A stretch of DNA of 64,000 nt from Planctomycetota bacterium. GTDB taxonomy: Bacteria; Planctomycetota; Phycisphaerae; Phycisphaerales; SM1A02. The stretch spans positions 1 through 64,000 of the forward strand of contig JADFIR010000014.1 of NCBI GenBank assembly GCA_022566535.1, written 5' to 3'. Shown one piece after another: positions 50,830-58,598 of the stretch. Under the pieces are notes generated by a model that worked only from the letters and a program-made list of their open reading frames with translations, was not told where the DNA came from and did not search any database. Within the stretch, counting starts at the first letter, position 1. The number at the start of each line of letters is the position of its first letter. Both the position numbers and the translations under genes were made by a program.

Positions 50830-51474
50830 TCAAGGCTGAGGCAATAAGCCCCCGCACTCCGGGCAGGCGTCGTGCTCGGCGTGGCGCAGGTCATAGCCGC
50901 AGGCCAAACACAGCCCGCGCTTGCGGCGGGTGTGTCGCCGGAGGGTGAAGGAGCCGTACAGGAGCAGACAGAGTACCCCGGCGTAAAAGAGGCTGTTCAC
51001 GACAAAGCCGAACCACACGATCTTGATCGGCAGGTGCCTTCCCCAAAGATACGCTGAACTAGATCCCGGCCAAAGGCGAGTATGATCTGAGACCTGATGC
51101 CACATGGAGACGCACGGCCAACCATATGCCCAATCGCTCTGGATCTCCCAGACGCCTTCCGTCACCCACGATGCGGGTCGAAGAGCCGGCAGCTCACGGA
51201 TTGAACACCACCTTGGGAAGCTCCCAGCGGGAACCTTCGTCGCAGCCGAGTCGGTGTAAGGTCGTCGCGCCATGGCTCGCAGAGTGCCGATGCGCGCCTG
51301 CGTATGGAGCATCCATCCCTCATGCTCAACTACGCGCTTCGTTCTCCAGGCTGGGTGTGAATGCATGGTTGACAGATACCGCTTTGAGCCAAGCGCACAC
51401 CCCCAAGCGATGGCGACGTTGAGCGCCGCGCCGAGGAGTAGGAACACCGCGAGTTGGAACAATCGCCGCTTCAC
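50830..51474 (-). CDS. Membrane protein with C-terminal zinc ribbon (planctomycete type)
   Basis: The 214-residue protein has one helix at the N-terminus (LAVFLLLGAALNVAIAWG) and another near 150-175 (IVWFGFVVNSLFYAGVLCLL), with a soluble region between, and ends RGLCLACGYDLRHAEHDACP ECGG. The two CxxC pairs form a zinc ribbon. Such tails with GYDLR are frequent in planctomycete membrane proteins, though their role is unknown. It is divergent from the M28 peptidase with 143 bases between. Confidence 0.72.
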   Translation of the reverse strand: MKRRLFQLAVFLLLGAALNVAIAWGCALGSKRYLSTMHSHPAWRTKRVVEHEGWMLHTQARIGTLRAMARRPYTDSAATKVPAGSFPRWCSIRELPALRPASWVTEGVWEIQSDWAYGWPCVSMWHQVSDHTRLWPGSSSAYLWGRHLPIKIVWFGFVVNSLFYAGVLCLLLYGSFTLRRHTRRKRGLCLACGYDLRHAEHDACPECGGLLPQP

Positions 51475-51617
51475 GTTGGCATTCTACGATGCTGATTCGT
51501 CATCCATAGCGGCGGATCGGCGCGGAGCACATTTCTCGCTAAGATGGCAACGACCCGGGCCGGACCGGCTCTTTCGGCCGGACGAACCGCTGGCGGTAAG
51601 AAACGGAAGGAACCCAG

Positions 51618-53054
51618 ATGCGAATCATTGCTTGGCCTTTGCTCATCTGCACTGTGGCCGCATCGGCTGTTGGGGATGTGCCCGACGCGACGTCCGATGG
51701 TTCGCCGTCCATTGCCCAGCGATACCGCGAGTCGGCCGATCGCATTCTCCAAGCAGCACTGGCCGGGAACGACGCCTACATGAAACTCCAAGAGCTCTGC
51801 GACGGGATCGGTCATCGGCTCAGCGGCTCACCACAGCTTGATCAGGCCATCCACTGGGCGGCTGACACACTCAAGGCGGACGGGCAGGAGAATGTACACA
51901 TCGAAGAGGTGATGGTGCCGCGCTGGGTGCGGGGAGCCGAATCGCTGGTGATGATCCAGCCGCGCGAAGCAACGCTGGCCATGCTCGGCCTCGGCGGATC
52001 CGTCGGCACACCACCGCAAGGGATCACGGCGGAAGTGGTTGTGGTCCGTGACGAGGATGAGTTCGAAGCGCTCGGCGCTGGCGCCCGCGGGAAGATCGTC
52101 CTGTTCAACAATCCGATGCCTCCGTACGATCCCGAACAGGGCGCGGGCTATGGAACGACCGTTCGATTTCGCAGCAAAGGTGCGCGGATCGCCTCTGAAC
52201 AAGGCGCGGTCGCCTGTCTCGTGCGGTCCGTCACAGCGCACAGCCTGCGGTCGCCCCACACCGGCGCGACACGATACGGCGACGCGAAGGTAATGATTCC
52301 CGCCGCCGCCATCTCCACCGAAGACGCTGACATGATCGCCCGGCTCCAAGACCGCGGCGTGGCGGTCATTGTCACGTTGAAAATGCAGGCCAGGACCCTG
52401 GAGCCGGTCGAATCCGGCAACGTGATCGCGGAGCTGCGCGGCTCAACCCATCCCCAGGAGATCGTCGTCATCGGCGGGCATATCGATTCGTGGGACGTCG
52501 GCCAGGGTGCGCATGACGACGGCGCCGGTTGTGTCATGGCCATGGAAGCGATCAACGTCCTGCGGCGGTTGAACATGACCCCCCGCCGGACCATCCGCGT
52601 GGTGTTGTGGACCAATGAGGAAAACGGTCTTGCCGGGGCACGACAATACGCGAAGGACCATGCTGATGAGCTGGCCAACCACGTCGCGGCGATCGAGGCG
52701 GATTCCGGCGGGTTCAGGCCGATCGGGTATTCCGTAGAATGCTCCGATGACGATCGCCTCCAAATCGCCGCCGGGCAGCTGCGCGACCTCGCCAGTCTGT
52801 TCGAGTCGATCGGCGCGACGAACATCAAGACCGGCCGTTCCGGCGCCGACCTCGGGCCGATGAAAGAGGCCGGCGTGGTTCTGATGGGGCATCGCATGGA
52901 GGGGTCGAAGTATTTCGACTACCACCATACGCACGCCGATACGCTCGATAAGGTGGACCCGGAGGAACTATCGCAGAACGTCGCCGTCCTGGCCACGGTC
53001 GCCTACATACTCGCCGACATGCCCGAGCGTTTGGGCGAGAGTGCAACACGCTAG
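51618..53054 (+). CDS. M28-family secreted aminopeptidase with PA domain
   Basis: The 478-residue protein has a signal peptide (IIAWPLLICTVAASAVG), an N-terminal helical part, a PA (protease-associated) insert (about 130-270), and an M28 peptidase core. Metal and catalytic residues appear in GGHIDSWDVGQGAHDDGAG, TNEENGLAGARQY, EADSGGFRP and DYHHTHADTLDKV. It should trim amino acids from peptides outside the cytoplasm. A GGAAGGA ribosome site precedes ATG 51618. With the M20 enzymes and amino-acid symporters it fits peptide feeding. Confidence 0.93.
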   Translation: MRIIAWPLLICTVAASAVGDVPDATSDGSPSIAQRYRESADRILQAALAGNDAYMKLQELCDGIGHRLSGSPQLDQAIHWAADTLKADGQENVHIEEVMVPRWVRGAESLVMIQPREATLAMLGLGGSVGTPPQGITAEVVVVRDEDEFEALGAGARGKIVLFNNPMPPYDPEQGAGYGTTVRFRSKGARIASEQGAVACLVRSVTAHSLRSPHTGATRYGDAKVMIPAAAISTEDADMIARLQDRGVAVIVTLKMQARTLEPVESGNVIAELRGSTHPQEIVVIGGHIDSWDVGQGAHDDGAGCVMAMEAINVLRRLNMTPRRTIRVVLWTNEENGLAGARQYAKDHADELANHVAAIEADSGGFRPIGYSVECSDDDRLQIAAGQLRDLASLFESIGATNIKTGRSGADLGPMKEAGVVLMGHRMEGSKYFDYHHTHADTLDKVDPEELSQNVAVLATVAYILADMPERLGESATR

Positions 53055-53090
53055 CGAGTCCTCGCGCGTGCATTTGCGGGTCACAGATAT

Positions 53091-53300
53091 TCAGGCGGTG
53101 CGCGATGCTTCATCTGTGCGATCCTGGTCACGCGGGCGCAGCAGGATCTGCGGATCGAGGATGCGATCAACGAACCAGCCGGTGTCTTCTTGGGGCGTCG
53201 CGGTAGCCGGTTCGGACTCGGTAGGCCCCGAGGCGCCGCGCAGCTCAATGAGTGACCGCAGGATCGCCGCGAAGACCGTCGCCGCTGCCTCCGCCGCCAT
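53091..53300 (-). CDS. Small hypothetical protein, doubtful
   Basis: A 69-residue frame starts MAAEAAATVFAAILRSLIEL and ends in a charged Asp/Arg-rich tail (GWFVDRILDPQILLRPRDQD). The first helix is coherent, while other frames across this stretch are not. There is no ribosome site, and the frame is open for only 16 codons upstream. The 380 bases between the M28 peptidase and the four-helix-bundle gene hold nothing else I can support. Confidence 0.3.
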   Translation of the reverse strand: MAAEAAATVFAAILRSLIELRGASGPTESEPATATPQEDTGWFVDRILDPQILLRPRDQDRTDEASRTA

Positions 53301-53436
53301 CGAACCGTACGTGGGCGCCTTCGCGTCCTCAACGCCGCCGTCGGTGCGTCAATTGGCCGATGTGCGGATCGGTTCGGCGGAGCGGCACCTTTTGAGTTTG
53401 CCGGTCGATGAAAGACCAGCGATGGCATCGCCGGTT

Positions 53437-53820
53437 TTACAGTGCCGAGGATCTCGGTCGATTCTTGCGTTTATCCAACCCATTGATAAGGCCGCTGATC
53501 ATCTTCGCGATGGTCTCTAGATCCTGGCGCAGAGCTGTATGCTGATCATCATGGACAAACCCCCTGTGTTTGGCAAGTTCCAACCGTGGAACACATTCCT
53601 GTACAGAACCACGAGCAATTACAAAGAAATGTTTGCGATCCGGCGTGGTGAATCGACCGTTCCCTTCTGCCAGATTGGTCGCGATTGACAGGGCTGCGCG
53701 GTTGAGTTGATCCGCAAGAAACCCGTAGCCGCGCGGGAACGCTTCAGTCAGGCTAACAGCCCGATCGGTGAAGTCCACCGCTTTCTGGTAGACATCAAGG
53801 TTCTCGAACATGAAGGGCAT
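53437..53820 (-). CDS. Four-helix-bundle protein (S23/23S rRNA intervening-sequence family)
   Basis: The 127-residue protein MPFMFENLDVYQKAVDFTDRA... has the family pattern LDVYQKAxxF, GYGFLADQLNRAALSIATNLAEG (split) and a final helix LETIAKMISGLINGL. The family occurs inside 23S rRNA intervening sequences and also as free genes in many genomes, where its role is not known. No rRNA lies in this window. It is preceded by a potential hairpin region (53840-53914) next to the tRNA-Pro 3' end. Confidence 0.85.
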   Translation of the reverse strand: MPFMFENLDVYQKAVDFTDRAVSLTEAFPRGYGFLADQLNRAALSIATNLAEGNGRFTTPDRKHFFVIARGSVQECVPRLELAKHRGFVHDDQHTALRQDLETIAKMISGLINGLDKRKNRPRSSAL

Positions 53821-53839
53821 GAGGAAAACCTTGAGCAGT

Positions 53840-53914
53840 AGAGCAGGTGAGCAGGAGACCGCAGGCGAGCGGGCGTTTCTTTCACCTGCTCACCTGTCTG
53901 GTCTCGCCTGCTCT
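53840..53914. repeat. Long imperfect inverted repeat
   Basis: CAGGTGAGCAGG (53844-53855) pairs perfectly with CCTGCTCACCTG (53885-53896), and AGAGCAGG (53840-53847) with CCTGCTCT (53907-53914). The two pairings share bases, so they are alternative folds. It sits between tRNA-Pro and the four-helix-bundle gene. Confidence 0.6.
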
Positions 53915-53932
53915 ATTGGCCCTACGGGCCAA

Positions 53933-54007
53933 TCGGGCTGGGCGGATTCGAACCGCCGACCTTCTGACCCCCAGTCAGACGCGCTAACCAAGCTGCGCTA
54001 CAGCCCG
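53933..54007 (-). tRNA. tRNA-Pro, anticodon GGG
   Basis: The minus strand folds as a full cloverleaf of 75 bases: acceptor CGGGCTG pairing with CAGCCCG, D-arm GCGCAGCTTGGTTAGCGC, anticodon arm TCTGA-CTGGGGG-TCAGA, variable loop, and T-arm GGCGGTTCGAATCCGCC. Discriminator is A and CCA is not encoded. Anticodon GGG reads proline CCC/CCU. An immediate hairpin (ATTGGCCC/GGGCCAAT at 53915-53933) probably ends the transcript. Confidence 0.95.
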
Positions 54008-54024
54008 CGAGAGAAGAAGCCTTC

Positions 54025-54071
54025 AGCTTTCAGCTTTCATCTGGCTGATCGCTGACTGCTGACCGCTGACA
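54025..54071. repeat. Heptamer arrays between the two tRNA genes
   Basis: AGCTTTC occurs twice in tandem (54025-54038). Then GCTGATC, GCTGACT, GCTGACC and GCTGACA follow in 7-base register (54044-54071). They are within the tRNA-Ser to tRNA-Pro spacer. Confidence 0.7.
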
Positions 54072-54084
54072 GCTACCTCCAAAG

Positions 54085-54172
54085 CGGACAGGGTGGGATT
54101 CGAACCCACGGTACGTGTAACACGTACACGGCATTTCCAGTGCCGCTCCTTCAGCCGCTCGGACACCTGTCC
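54085..54172 (-). tRNA. tRNA-Ser, anticodon GGA
   Basis: The 88-base minus-strand sequence has acceptor GGACAGG pairing with CCTGTCC, the anticodon arm CGGCA-CTGGAAA-TGCCG with anticodon GGA (reads UCC/UCU), a long variable arm (GTACGTG...CACGTAC) as required for serine tRNA, and the T-arm GTGGGTTCGAATCCCAC. Discriminator is G, as in tRNA-Ser. Downstream of it on the same strand lies tRNA-Pro. Confidence 0.96.
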
Positions 54173-54194
54173 GGACCAGTGCTAGTGTATCGGC

Positions 54195-54965
54195 ATGGGC
54201 CGCGCAAACAAGGGTTCCAAACCATCGACCTGCGGGATTCTGGTGCTTGACAAGCGGGTTGGGATGAGCTCCATGGCGGCGGTTGCGGTGGTCCGTGGGA
54301 AGGCCGGCGGGGTGAAGACCGGCCACGCGGGCACGCTCGATCCATTGGCCAGCGGGGTGCTGCTGCTGGGCCTAGGCCGTGCGACCAAGCAGCTCCAACG
54401 AATCATGGTGGCCGAGAAGCGGTATCGCACGGTGATCGATCTTACTGCGTTCACCACCACGGACGATCTGGAGGGTGAGCGGATCGAGGTTAAGATCACC
54501 CAGCCGCCAAACGATGGGGAAATCCGATCAGTGCTGCCTCGGTTCGTCGGCACAATCATGCAGCGGCCGCCGGACTACAGCGCGGTGAAGATTGCCGGTC
54601 GCCGGGCATATGCGCTGTCGCGCAGGGGCGAGAACGTCCGGATCGCACCCCGGCCTGTGACAATCCATGGAATCGATCTGATTCGGTACGACTGGCCGCG
54701 GTTGGAGCTGGCCGTTCACTGCGGGCGGGGCACCTACATTCGCAGCTTGGCCCGCGACATCGGCACGGCGCTGAGGACTGGAGGCCATTGCTTGAATCTC
54801 CGGCGAACGGCGATCGGCCCCTTCACCGAGGCGATGGCTCAGCGGCTTGAGGACCTCCCGGAACCGTTAGCGCAACAGCACCTGATTCCGCTCGACGCGG
54901 CCCTGGCGATGCTTGATCAGAGGTGCGGGACCAGCGGCGCAGATCCTCAGGCTGATTCCGGCTGA
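54195..54965 (+). CDS. truB: tRNA pseudouridine(55) synthase
   Basis: The 256-residue enzyme makes pseudouridine 55 in the T-loop of tRNAs. It has GILVLDKRVGMSSMAAV and the catalytic aspartate in GHAGTLDPLASGVLLLGLG, then PPDYSAVKIAGRRAYALSR (split) and HCGRGTYIRSLARDIG. Length is shorter than E. coli TruB (314), lacking the C-terminal extension. Its 3' end overlaps lspA on the other strand by 19 bases. It lies 22 bases from the start of tRNA-Ser, divergent. Confidence 0.95.
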   Translation: MGRANKGSKPSTCGILVLDKRVGMSSMAAVAVVRGKAGGVKTGHAGTLDPLASGVLLLGLGRATKQLQRIMVAEKRYRTVIDLTAFTTTDDLEGERIEVKITQPPNDGEIRSVLPRFVGTIMQRPPDYSAVKIAGRRAYALSRRGENVRIAPRPVTIHGIDLIRYDWPRLELAVHCGRGTYIRSLARDIGTALRTGGHCLNLRRTAIGPFTEAMAQRLEDLPEPLAQQHLIPLDAALAMLDQRCGTSGADPQADSG

Positions 54966-55630
54966 GTGGGCTTGGCATTCGTTTCCGCGGCGACTGCCTG
55001 GGCGTGCTTGCGGCGTCGGTCCACAGCGTTCATGTGCAAAAGGAGCATTCCCATGCCCAGCAGAAGCATCACGTCGGCTGCGTTGAAGACCCATGGGAAC
55101 ACCTCATCGCCGCCACCGAGGAGCCGCGGGTAATGCCAGCCGAAGGGCAGGTTCCATCCGGGGAGCATGTGCAGGTAGTCACGGACGACGGTGAGCTGAA
55201 TCCGATCGTACAGGTTGCCGAGGCCCCCGGCCAAGATGAGGCCGATCGCCAGGTGGGCCAGCCATGCACGGCTGGAGGTCCAGCGTCCAAAGACCACCAG
55301 CGCCGCGATCAGCGCAGCCATCGTGAACGCGATGAAGAACATTCGCTGATTGGATCCGATCCCGAAGACGGCTCCGTCGTTCTCGACGAGATGCAGACTG
55401 AGCAGCTTTGGAACGACCGGGACGGGGTCATGTGGCGGGATGCGCAGTTTCGGGTTCTGCAGAATCTCAGTGCCGACCGGTTCATCAGCGACGTTGCTGA
55501 AGGCCCAGTGCTTCAGTCCCAGGTCCAGACAGAGGCCCGAAGCGAGCACGCCGATCAGCAACAGCCAAGCCGGCAGCGAGCGCCAGGCGCGTCGTGGCCC
55601 TGCGTCGGGTGGGTTTGCCGGCGACGTCAC
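54947..55630 (-). CDS. lspA: Prolipoprotein signal peptidase II
   Basis: The 227-residue membrane enzyme removes signal peptides of lipoproteins after lipidation. It has four membrane helices, VENDGAVFGIGSN, and the catalytic aspartates in GGLGNLYDRIQL and FNAADVMLLLG. It is longer than E. coli LspA (164) because of an extra loop after the first helix (about 45-75) and at the end. Lipoproteins at 4501 and 40431 are possible substrates. Its start overlaps the stop of the DksA-like gene by four bases (ATGA). Confidence 0.93.
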   Translation of the reverse strand: MTSPANPPDAGPRRAWRSLPAWLLLIGVLASGLCLDLGLKHWAFSNVADEPVGTEILQNPKLRIPPHDPVPVVPKLLSLHLVENDGAVFGIGSNQRMFFIAFTMAALIAALVVFGRWTSSRAWLAHLAIGLILAGGLGNLYDRIQLTVVRDYLHMLPGWNLPFGWHYPRLLGGGDEVFPWVFNAADVMLLLGMGMLLLHMNAVDRRRKHAQAVAAETNAKPTQPESA

Positions 55631-56466
55631 TCGCTGAGGCCTCTCTCAATCTCGCGGGCCGCCTCAATGGAGTACTTCGCCCACGGCTTGGCATTCAGCC
55701 TAGCCTTGGGTATCGGCTTGGAGGTCATCTGGCAGATGCCGTAGGTGCGATCGTCGATGCGCTGTAACGCTTCGTCGATCTCCCGAAGCCGGTGGCGTTC
55801 AGCTTCGGCCAGACCAAGCATGAAATCCTGATCATAGGTATCCGTGCCGACATCGGCCATGTGGATCGGCATGTGGGAAGGATTGCCGCCGCCGGCTCGC
55901 AGGGCCTGCGCTTCCATAGCGCTGAGGTCGCCCACGAGCTCGGCCCGCTTGAGCAGCAACTGCGTGCGGAAATGCGCGAGATCCTTCTTCGGCAGCTTGG
56001 TTTTGATCGGCTTGGTGCTCGGGATCTCAGCCACCGAGTCGGCAGCAACGGTGTTTTCATTGCTCGAAACCTTGTTGGCGGCCGGCGTTTCGGTCTTGGA
56101 GATCATTCGGATTCTCCGGCCGTTGATGATGACATAGCCCTCCGCATCCGGTGTGGCGAGAAACGGTTTGGCGGTGGACCGGCCGCGGCCGGGCGTCTTC
56201 ACCCTGGCGGTTCGCGGCTTCTTGCCGGCGGCGGTCTTCTTTGTGGTTCTTTGGCTGGCGGTCTTCTTTGCCGTTGGCTTCGCACCGGGCCGATCAGCCT
56301 TGGCTTTCATCGCGGCCGTTTGTCGACCGGACGCTTTGCCGGCTGATCGCTTTGCGATCGACGGCGCGACCTTCTTTGATGTACGGGGCTTCTTCGCGGG
56401 CGTCTTGGTCACCTTGCGGCGTGATTCGGAGCGTGCCTTCTTCTTGGTCGTGCTCTTCTTGGCCAC
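55627..56466 (-). CDS. DksA/TraR-like protein with lysine-rich histone-like N-terminus and degenerate zinc finger
   Basis: The 279-residue protein has two parts. Residues 1-105 are a Lys/Ala/Thr/Arg-rich tail (KKSTTKKKARSESRRK, then AKKPRTSKK repeats) like histone H1-type bacterial nucleoid proteins. Residues about 160-279 are DksA-like: HFRTQLLLKRAELVGDLSAM, the coiled-coil tip DVGTDTYDQDFMLGLAEAE and ICQMTSKPIPKARLNAKPWA. Only one of the four zinc cysteines remains (GICQMTSK). It may bind RNA polymerase and nucleic acid. lspA follows with a four-base overlap. Confidence 0.8.
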   Translation of the reverse strand: MAKKSTTKKKARSESRRKVTKTPAKKPRTSKKVAPSIAKRSAGKASGRQTAAMKAKADRPGAKPTAKKTASQRTTKKTAAGKKPRTARVKTPGRGRSTAKPFLATPDAEGYVIINGRRIRMISKTETPAANKVSSNENTVAADSVAEIPSTKPIKTKLPKKDLAHFRTQLLLKRAELVGDLSAMEAQALRAGGGNPSHMPIHMADVGTDTYDQDFMLGLAEAERHRLREIDEALQRIDDRTYGICQMTSKPIPKARLNAKPWAKYSIEAAREIERGLSE

Positions 56467-56574
56467 CGCCGGAGCCCTCGATTCGCCGACGCGCGCAAAC
56501 CCGCGCGGGAGAAGCGTCTTGCCGTCATCAACGCCCGGATAGTTCGGCTATCGTATGTGCCGCCTTGAGCACCG

Positions 56575-57585
56575 TCAATTCCCGGCAGAGGCGCTGATCT
56601 GCGGCTGCTGCCAGGCCACCGCACCGATTCCGCGAAGCTTTTCGTATCGTCGTTGAACCAGCGTTTCGGGCTTGGATCGGCTCAACTGGCGAATCTGGTC
56701 CACAATCCAGCTCTGCACTTCCTTGGCCGTGGCGTGCGGATTGCGATGGGCCCCGCCCACCGGTTCAGGAATCACATGGTCGATGAGGCCGTTGGCGAGG
56801 TTGTCCCTGGCCGTCAGGGCCAGCGCGTTGGCGGCCGCAGCATTGGATTGCTCGTTGGCCTGCTTCCACAGGATGGCCGCGCATCCTTCGGGGCTGATCA
56901 CGGAATACCATGCATATTCGAGCATAGCGACTCGATCACCGGCCCCGATGCCCAGCGCTCCGCCCGACCCACCCTCCCCGATGACCACGCACACGATCGG
57001 CGTGTGCAGGCGGCTCATTTCGCGGAGGTTGGTGGCGATCGCTTCCGCCTGCCCGCGCTGCTCCGCCTTGATGCCCGGATACGCGCCCGGCGTGTCGATC
57101 AGCGTCACCACCGGCAAACCGAACTTCTCCGCCAGCTTCATCTTTGCCAGAGCCTTGCGATATCCCTCCGGGTGGGCGCAGCCGAAGTGACAGGTGATCT
57201 TCTCTTGGGTGGTCTTGCCTTTCTGATGCCCGATGATCATTGCCTTGTACGGACCGATCCGGCCGAGCCCGGTGATGATTGACGGGTCGTCGCCGAAGCG
57301 CCGATCGCCGTGCAGCTCGCAAAAGTCTCGGCACATCATTTCGAGGTAGTCGGAGGTCTGCGGCCGTTTAGGATGCCGGGCGACCCGCACAATGTCCCAC
57401 GGACTCAGGCCGGCGTAGATCTTCTTCAAGAGGCTGTCGCGACTCCCTCGCAGGGTCTCGATCTCCGGTGCGAAGTCCTCGGCATTATCGCGTTGCTCCA
57501 GAGCCGCGATCTGCTTCTCCAGCTCGATCACCGCCTGCTCGAACGGCAGGCTGAAGCCGCCGCTTTGCTTGTTCGACCTGGCCAT
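56575..57585 (-). CDS. accA: Acetyl-CoA carboxylase carboxyltransferase subunit alpha
   Basis: The 336-residue protein transfers the carboxyl from biotin to acetyl-CoA, the first step of fatty acid synthesis, with AccD. It shows FEQAVIELEKQIAALEQ, SPWDIVRVARHPKRP, the carboxyl-transferase block LIDTPGAYPGIKAEQRGQ and IGEGGSGGALGIGAGDRVAM (split) as well as YSVISPEGCAAILWK. Length is normal (319 in E. coli). ATG 57585 (MARSNKQSG) fits; the frame to 57735 has no family support. accD is not in the window. Confidence 0.96.
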   Translation of the reverse strand: MARSNKQSGGFSLPFEQAVIELEKQIAALEQRDNAEDFAPEIETLRGSRDSLLKKIYAGLSPWDIVRVARHPKRPQTSDYLEMMCRDFCELHGDRRFGDDPSIITGLGRIGPYKAMIIGHQKGKTTQEKITCHFGCAHPEGYRKALAKMKLAEKFGLPVVTLIDTPGAYPGIKAEQRGQAEAIATNLREMSRLHTPIVCVVIGEGGSGGALGIGAGDRVAMLEYAWYSVISPEGCAAILWKQANEQSNAAAANALALTARDNLANGLIDHVIPEPVGGAHRNPHATAKEVQSWIVDQIRQLSRSKPETLVQRRYEKLRGIGAVAWQQPQISASAGN

Positions 57586-57800
57586 GGTGGTGAATCCGGG
57601 GCGGGCAGCGCCGATGCCGCCGCAGGCCGACAGTCTACGCGACTCGGCCGCAGAAGCGCAATTGACGTGCCGCGGGAGACCGGTAGGCTCGCCGTCGGCA
57701 CAATGGCGACGATGACTGCCCCGCCCCTGGGCCAAGGTCGCCTGGCGCGTCTCGGGTCGGGTGTGATCGGCGTCAACCCTGTTTTTCGGGAGATCGGCCG

Positions 57801-58598
57801 ATGAAATGCAAGTTGGGCATGATCGGTGGGGGGAATATGGGCCAGGCGATCGTCCGCGGGGCGATTGATGCCGGCGTTCTGGAGCCGCATGCTGTGTTGG
57901 TCGCCGAGATTGACCCCGCTCGCCGTGAAGTCGTGGCCGAGCTCGGCTGCGCCACCACTGATGATCCGGCCGGCGTGCTGGGATGCGAACAGCTCATGCT
58001 CGCGGTGAAGCCGCAGAGCTTCGAGGAAGTTGCCCGGACCGTCGCCCCGATCGCTGAGCCGAAGGTGGTCATCTCAATCATGGCAGGCCTGAGTAGCACG
58101 TCGATTCGTCGAGCCCTGGGGGAGCAAGCTCGGGTGGTGCGAGTGATGCCTAACACGCCGTGCCAGGTCGGGGCGGGCATGGCCGCGATCGCGCTGGGCG
58201 ACGGGGCGCGGGCGGGTGACGAAGCGCTCGCCGTGGCCATCTTCAACGCACTGGGAAAGACCGCGATTGTGCCCGAAGCGCAGATGCACGCGGTCACCGC
58301 CGTCAGCGGGGGCGGGCCGGCCTATGTGTTCCTGCTCGCCGAAGCGATGCAGCAGGCTGCGATGGGGCTGGGTTTGGATGAACCGACCGCTCGATTGCTT
58401 GTCCGGCAAACGATCTACGGTGCCGGGAAGCTGCTCATGGAGACCGACGGTGACGCAGCCGTCCTTCGCAACGCGGTCACCAGCCCCGCCGGCACCACCG
58501 AAGCGGCGCTCTCGGTGATGATCAAACGGGACTTGCCCGGGATTATCGTTGACGGAATCACCGCCGCGCGAGATCGCGGGATCGAGCTGGATCAGTAG
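57801..58598 (+). CDS. proC: Pyrroline-5-carboxylate reductase
   Basis: The 265-residue enzyme makes proline from pyrroline-5-carboxylate. It has the N-terminal dinucleotide motif LGMIGGGNMGQAIVRG, LAVKPQSFEEV, RVMPNTPCQVGAGMAAIA, and the C-terminal signature AVSGGGPAYVFLLAEAMQQA with AVTSPAGTTEAALSVM. The last seven bases overlap the end of the permease gene on the other strand. It begins MKCKLGMIGGG at ATG 57801 and stands alone. Confidence 0.95.
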   Translation: MKCKLGMIGGGNMGQAIVRGAIDAGVLEPHAVLVAEIDPARREVVAELGCATTDDPAGVLGCEQLMLAVKPQSFEEVARTVAPIAEPKVVISIMAGLSSTSIRRALGEQARVVRVMPNTPCQVGAGMAAIALGDGARAGDEALAVAIFNALGKTAIVPEAQMHAVTAVSGGGPAYVFLLAEAMQQAAMGLGLDEPTARLLVRQTIYGAGKLLMETDGDAAVLRNAVTSPAGTTEAALSVMIKRDLPGIIVDGITAARDRGIELDQ

